From Spartobacteria bacterium (GTDB lineage Bacteria; Verrucomicrobiota; Verrucomicrobiia; Chthoniobacterales; UBA10450): a DNA stretch of 64,000 bases. The notes under the pieces were generated by a model. It was not told where the DNA came from. It was given only the letters and a program-made list of their open reading frames with translations, and made no database searches. Positions 61,665-64,000 of this stretch are shown here, in pieces. The stretch spans positions 1-64,000 of the forward strand of contig PMTM01000006.1 of the NCBI GenBank assembly GCA_003167365.1, given 5' to 3'. The number at the start of each line of letters is the position of its first letter. The first letter of the stretch is position 1. The position numbers and the translations under genes were made by a program.

Positions 61665-62426
61665 ATGGTGAAAACTCGCCGCGCGATTTATTTTCAGATG
61701 GGAGGTCTTGCCGCGGCGATCGTTTTGCTTTTGTTGCTGTCGCGTTTTTTTCCGATTGTCGATCTTGTCGAGACGATTCAGCAGCGCGTGGTCCGCTGGG
61801 GCGTGGGCGGCGCGGTCTGTTACCCTTTTTTGTTCGCGGGTTGCAACGTGCTGCTTCTTCCGGGCGGAATTTTGTGTGTTGGCGCCGGATTTTTCTTCGG
61901 ACTCTGGTGGGGCTTCTTCATCGTGTTCACCGGAAACGCGATTGGCGCGGCAATTTCTTTTGCGCTGAGCCGATGGCTGGTCGGCCATTGGTTTAGGCAA
62001 AAATTTTCGCAGAACGCGACCTTTCAAGCGCTCGAGCCGGCAGTCGAACGCGAGGGGTGGAAAATTATTCTCCTCAGCCAGCTTCACCCGCTTTTTCCCA
62101 CCAGCCTGCTAAACTATCTTTACGGCCTGACCAGGATTTCATTTCTCAGTTACATGTTTTGGGCTTCGGTTGGTCGGGCGCCGGGGTTGTTCTTGTATGT
62201 TTACTTGGGAACTCTCGGACAATTTGGAGTTAACTTGGTGCGCGGAAAGAGCCATCCGCGGGTTGTGGAATATTGGATCTGGGGCGGCGCATTTGTTCTC
62301 ACGGCGCTCTTGTTGTTTGTATTGAGCCGCATTGCCTTCCAGGCGATGCAGCGAGCGGAAGAAATGTCCCCGGCGAAGAATCTTATACCAAAAGCCGCGA
62401 ACTTGAAGCAAATTTGTGTATCATAA
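61665..62426 (+). CDS. TVP38/TMEM64-family (DedA-like) membrane protein
   Basis: 253 residues, about six hydrophobic helices. The family core is clear: FLFAGCNVLLLPGGILCVGAGFFFG in outline, GNAIGAAISFALSRWLVG, LSQLHPLFPTSLLNYLYGLTRIS (read in parts) and FWASVGRAPGLFLYVYLGTLGQ. Family members are lipid/SNARE-associated or scramblase-like transporters. Starts 18 bases after the methyltransferase/MTHFR stop. Confidence 0.88.
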   Translation: MVKTRRAIYFQMGGLAAAIVLLLLLSRFFPIVDLVETIQQRVVRWGVGGAVCYPFLFAGCNVLLLPGGILCVGAGFFFGLWWGFFIVFTGNAIGAAISFALSRWLVGHWFRQKFSQNATFQALEPAVEREGWKIILLSQLHPLFPTSLLNYLYGLTRISFLSYMFWASVGRAPGLFLYVYLGTLGQFGVNLVRGKSHPRVVEYWIWGGAFVLTALLLFVLSRIAFQAMQRAEEMSPAKNLIPKAANLKQICVS

Positions 62427-62549
62427 TATTCTAATCATAAACGAGTTATAGATAAAAGCTATTGATTAGAGGAAAGTTTGCAAAAATGCGGCACCGCGAG
62501 TATTTGTCCCAGCTTACCATGGACGTTAAAGCAACCTTAGAATCGCCCC

Positions 62550-64000
62550 ATGTTTGAGCTCCCGACAAAATACGATGTTTTAGTGATTGGGAGCGGTCAC
62601 GCTGGAATCGAAGCTGCGCTGGCAGCGGCGCGTATGGGCTGCCGGACCGCGATGGTGACTCAGAATCTGGATACGATTGGGCAAATGTCCTGCAATCCGG
62701 CGATCGGAGGATTGGCGAAGGGACACATCGTTCGGGAGATCGACGCACTTGGAGGCGCGATGGGATTGAACGCGGATGCCACGGGAATTCAATTTCGAAT
62801 GTTGAATCGGACTAAAGGACCATCGGTGCGCGGACCGCGCGCGCAATGCGACAAGAAAGCATATCAGTTCCGGATGAAGGCAATTTTGGAGCGCACCCCG
62901 CAACTGGACGTTACGCAGGCTACGGTGCAGAAGATATTGGTCGAGCAAGGCATTGTGGTTGGCGTCGTAACCGATCTTGGAATGACAATTAGAGTGCGAA
63001 GCGTCGTGATTACTTCCGGTACTTTTTTGCGGGGACTGCTTCATGTCGGAGAGACGACCAGGCCCGGCGGGCGAATGGCGGATGCGAACTCGGGGCTAAG
63101 CGAGAATCTGCGGGAGCTGGGGTTAAACACAGGCAGATTCAAGACCGGCACTCCTTGCCGTCTCAATGGCCGGTCGATCGATTTTTCACAGTGCGAGATT
63201 CAATTGGGTGATGAGCCGCCACCACGCTTTTCGTTTGACCCCGAAACGAGTCTCGGCGGGGAGATTTTCACGTTGAACCACACCCGGGATGGAAAGTTCC
63301 ACGTGGAACAGCTCCCGTGCTGGATCACGCACACGACGCCGCAAACCCACGAAATCATCCGGGCGAACCTGCACAAGTCGCCGCTGTACGCGGGTCGAAT
63401 CAAAGGGACGGGTCCGCGATATTGCCCCTCGATCGAGGACAAGGTGGTCAAGTTTTCCGACAAGACGGCCCATCAACTTTTCCTCGAGCCGGAAGGCCGC
63501 CACACTGAGGAGTATTATGTTAACGGGATTTCGACGAGCCTACCCTACGATGTGCAGCTAGAGTTTCTGCATTCGATCCCGGGTTTGGCGGACGCTCAAA
63601 TGATGCGCCCGGGATATGCCGTCGAATACGACTATTTCCCTCCAACACAATTGTTGCACTCCTTGGAGTCGAAAACGATCCGCGGGTTATTTTTTGCCGG
63701 GCAAGTCAATGGAACCTCAGGCTACGAAGAAGCGGCGGCGCAAGGACTGATAGCGGGGGCAAACGCAGCATTGAAGATCCATGAGCGGCCGCCACTGATC
63801 ATCGAGAGAAACGAGGCATACATCGGAGTGTTGATCGACGATCTGGTCACAAAAGGAACGGAAGAGCCCTACCGAATGTTCACCAGCCGCGCGGAAAACC
63901 GATTGCATTTGCGACAGGATAATGCGGACCAGCGGCTGACCGAGCGCGGCTTCGAAAACGGGCTTGTCGGGAAAGAGCGATGGAATCGCTATCAGGAAAA
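62550..64000 (+). CDS. mnmG: tRNA uridine-5-carboxymethylaminomethyl modification enzyme MnmG (partial)
   Basis: FAD-dependent subunit of the MnmE-MnmG complex that modifies the wobble uridine of several tRNAs. The gene runs off the right edge, so about 483 codons are seen of the usual 620-630. From the ATG at 62550 the protein starts [19 protein letters not shown] (FAD motif), then [20 protein letters not shown] (in parts), [47 protein letters not shown] and [19 protein letters not shown]. All expected blocks are present and in order. Closely follows the TVP38 gene with a 123-base spacer. Confidence 0.96.
   Translation, partial: MFELPTKYDVLVIGSGHAGIEAALAAARMGCRTAMVTQNLDTIGQMSCNPAIGGLAKGHIVREIDALGGAMGLNADATGIQFRMLNRTKGPSVRGPRAQCDKKAYQFRMKAILERTPQLDVTQATVQKILVEQGIVVGVVTDLGMTIRVRSVVITSGTFLRGLLHVGETTRPGGRMADANSGLSENLRELGLNTGRFKTGTPCRLNGRSIDFSQCEIQLGDEPPPRFSFDPETSLGGEIFTLNHTRDGKFHVEQLPCWITHTTPQTHEIIRANLHKSPLYAGRIKGTGPRYCPSIEDKVVKFSDKTAHQLFLEPEGRHTEEYYVNGISTSLPYDVQLEFLHSIPGLADAQMMRPGYAVEYDYFPPTQLLHSLESKTIRGLFFAGQVNGTSGYEEAAAQGLIAGANAALKIHERPPLIIERNEAYIGVLIDDLVTKGTEEPYRMFTSRAENRLHLRQDNADQRLTERGFENGLVGKERWNRYQE

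Overview
The window is a gene-dense stretch of bacterial chromosome with moderately high GC and an almost purely housekeeping gene set. It fits a member of the Verrucomicrobiota, probably a soil spartobacterial lineage. The supporting signs are the long-form IspG, a PEP-CTERM secreted protein, weak Shine-Dalgarno signals, a fused homocysteine methyltransferase/MTHFR, and many short palindromic intergenic repeats. This placement is inference from gene content; there is no rRNA or marker tree here. I see no phage, transposase, CRISPR array or plasmid feature.

Layout. 0.2-1.5 kb: two small exported proteins (PEP-CTERM; His/Trp-rich). 1.7-7.3 kb: isoprenoid/envelope operon cdsA-dxr-rseP-ispG on the minus strand. 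7.5-10.9 kb: threonine catabolism (tdh, kbl) split by a 3D-domain lipoprotein. 11-12.7 kb: gamma-glutamyltransferase. 13-17.5 kb: a three-gene redox module made of a cyclic-nucleotide-binding/4x[4Fe-4S] protein, a b-type-like membrane protein with a long Pro/Ala-rich loop, and a ten-haem cytochrome c. 17.5-21.7 kb: sialidase-like protein, agmatine deiminase, a polytopic membrane protein and an HMA protein. 21.8-24.9 kb: glycolytic operon gap-pgk-tpiA. 25-28.7 kb: LolA-like protein, then a translationally coupled PAP2-GT39-GT2 cassette. 28.8-37.7 kb: ptsN-like EIIA, argS, carB, cyclophilin, N-carbamoylputrescine amidase, Cu/Zn SOD and a YhaM-like nuclease. 37.8-38.6 kb: an orphan DNA methyltransferase between two repeats. 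38.8-42.7 kb: thiG, dgkA, two small genes and an ornithine cyclodeaminase/arginine dihydrolase pair. 42.8-49.4 kb: polX, a lytic transglycosylase, priA, two methyltransferases and tRNA-Thr. 49.4-58.7 kb: GNAT, GT4, trxB, a MutM-like glycosylase, a membrane-anchored molybdopterin oxidoreductase, and a GT2/MgtE/SDR/TIGR04282 cluster. 59-64 kb: cyclase, homocysteine methyltransferase/MTHFR, TVP38 protein and mnmG, which runs off the end.

How genes work together. Arginine and nitrogen metabolism recurs: agmatine deiminase with N-carbamoylputrescine amidase gives putrescine. The arginine dihydrolase and LOR/SDH pair together match the two halves of cyanobacterial AgrE/ArgZ (arginine to ornithine to proline). 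carB supplies carbamoyl phosphate and argS charges tRNA-Arg. The 13-17.5 kb module looks like an electron conduit from the cytoplasm to periplasmic haems with a nucleotide-sensing input, and I cannot match it to a named complex.

Two DNA-level patterns stand out. First, several families of palindromic repeats sit directly at gene ends and in four genes supply the stop codon. Second, the 11-mer TTGTCGATCTT (or its complement) occurs at least 15 times in different reading frames and in non-coding DNA, far above chance, like an uptake- or protein-binding sequence.
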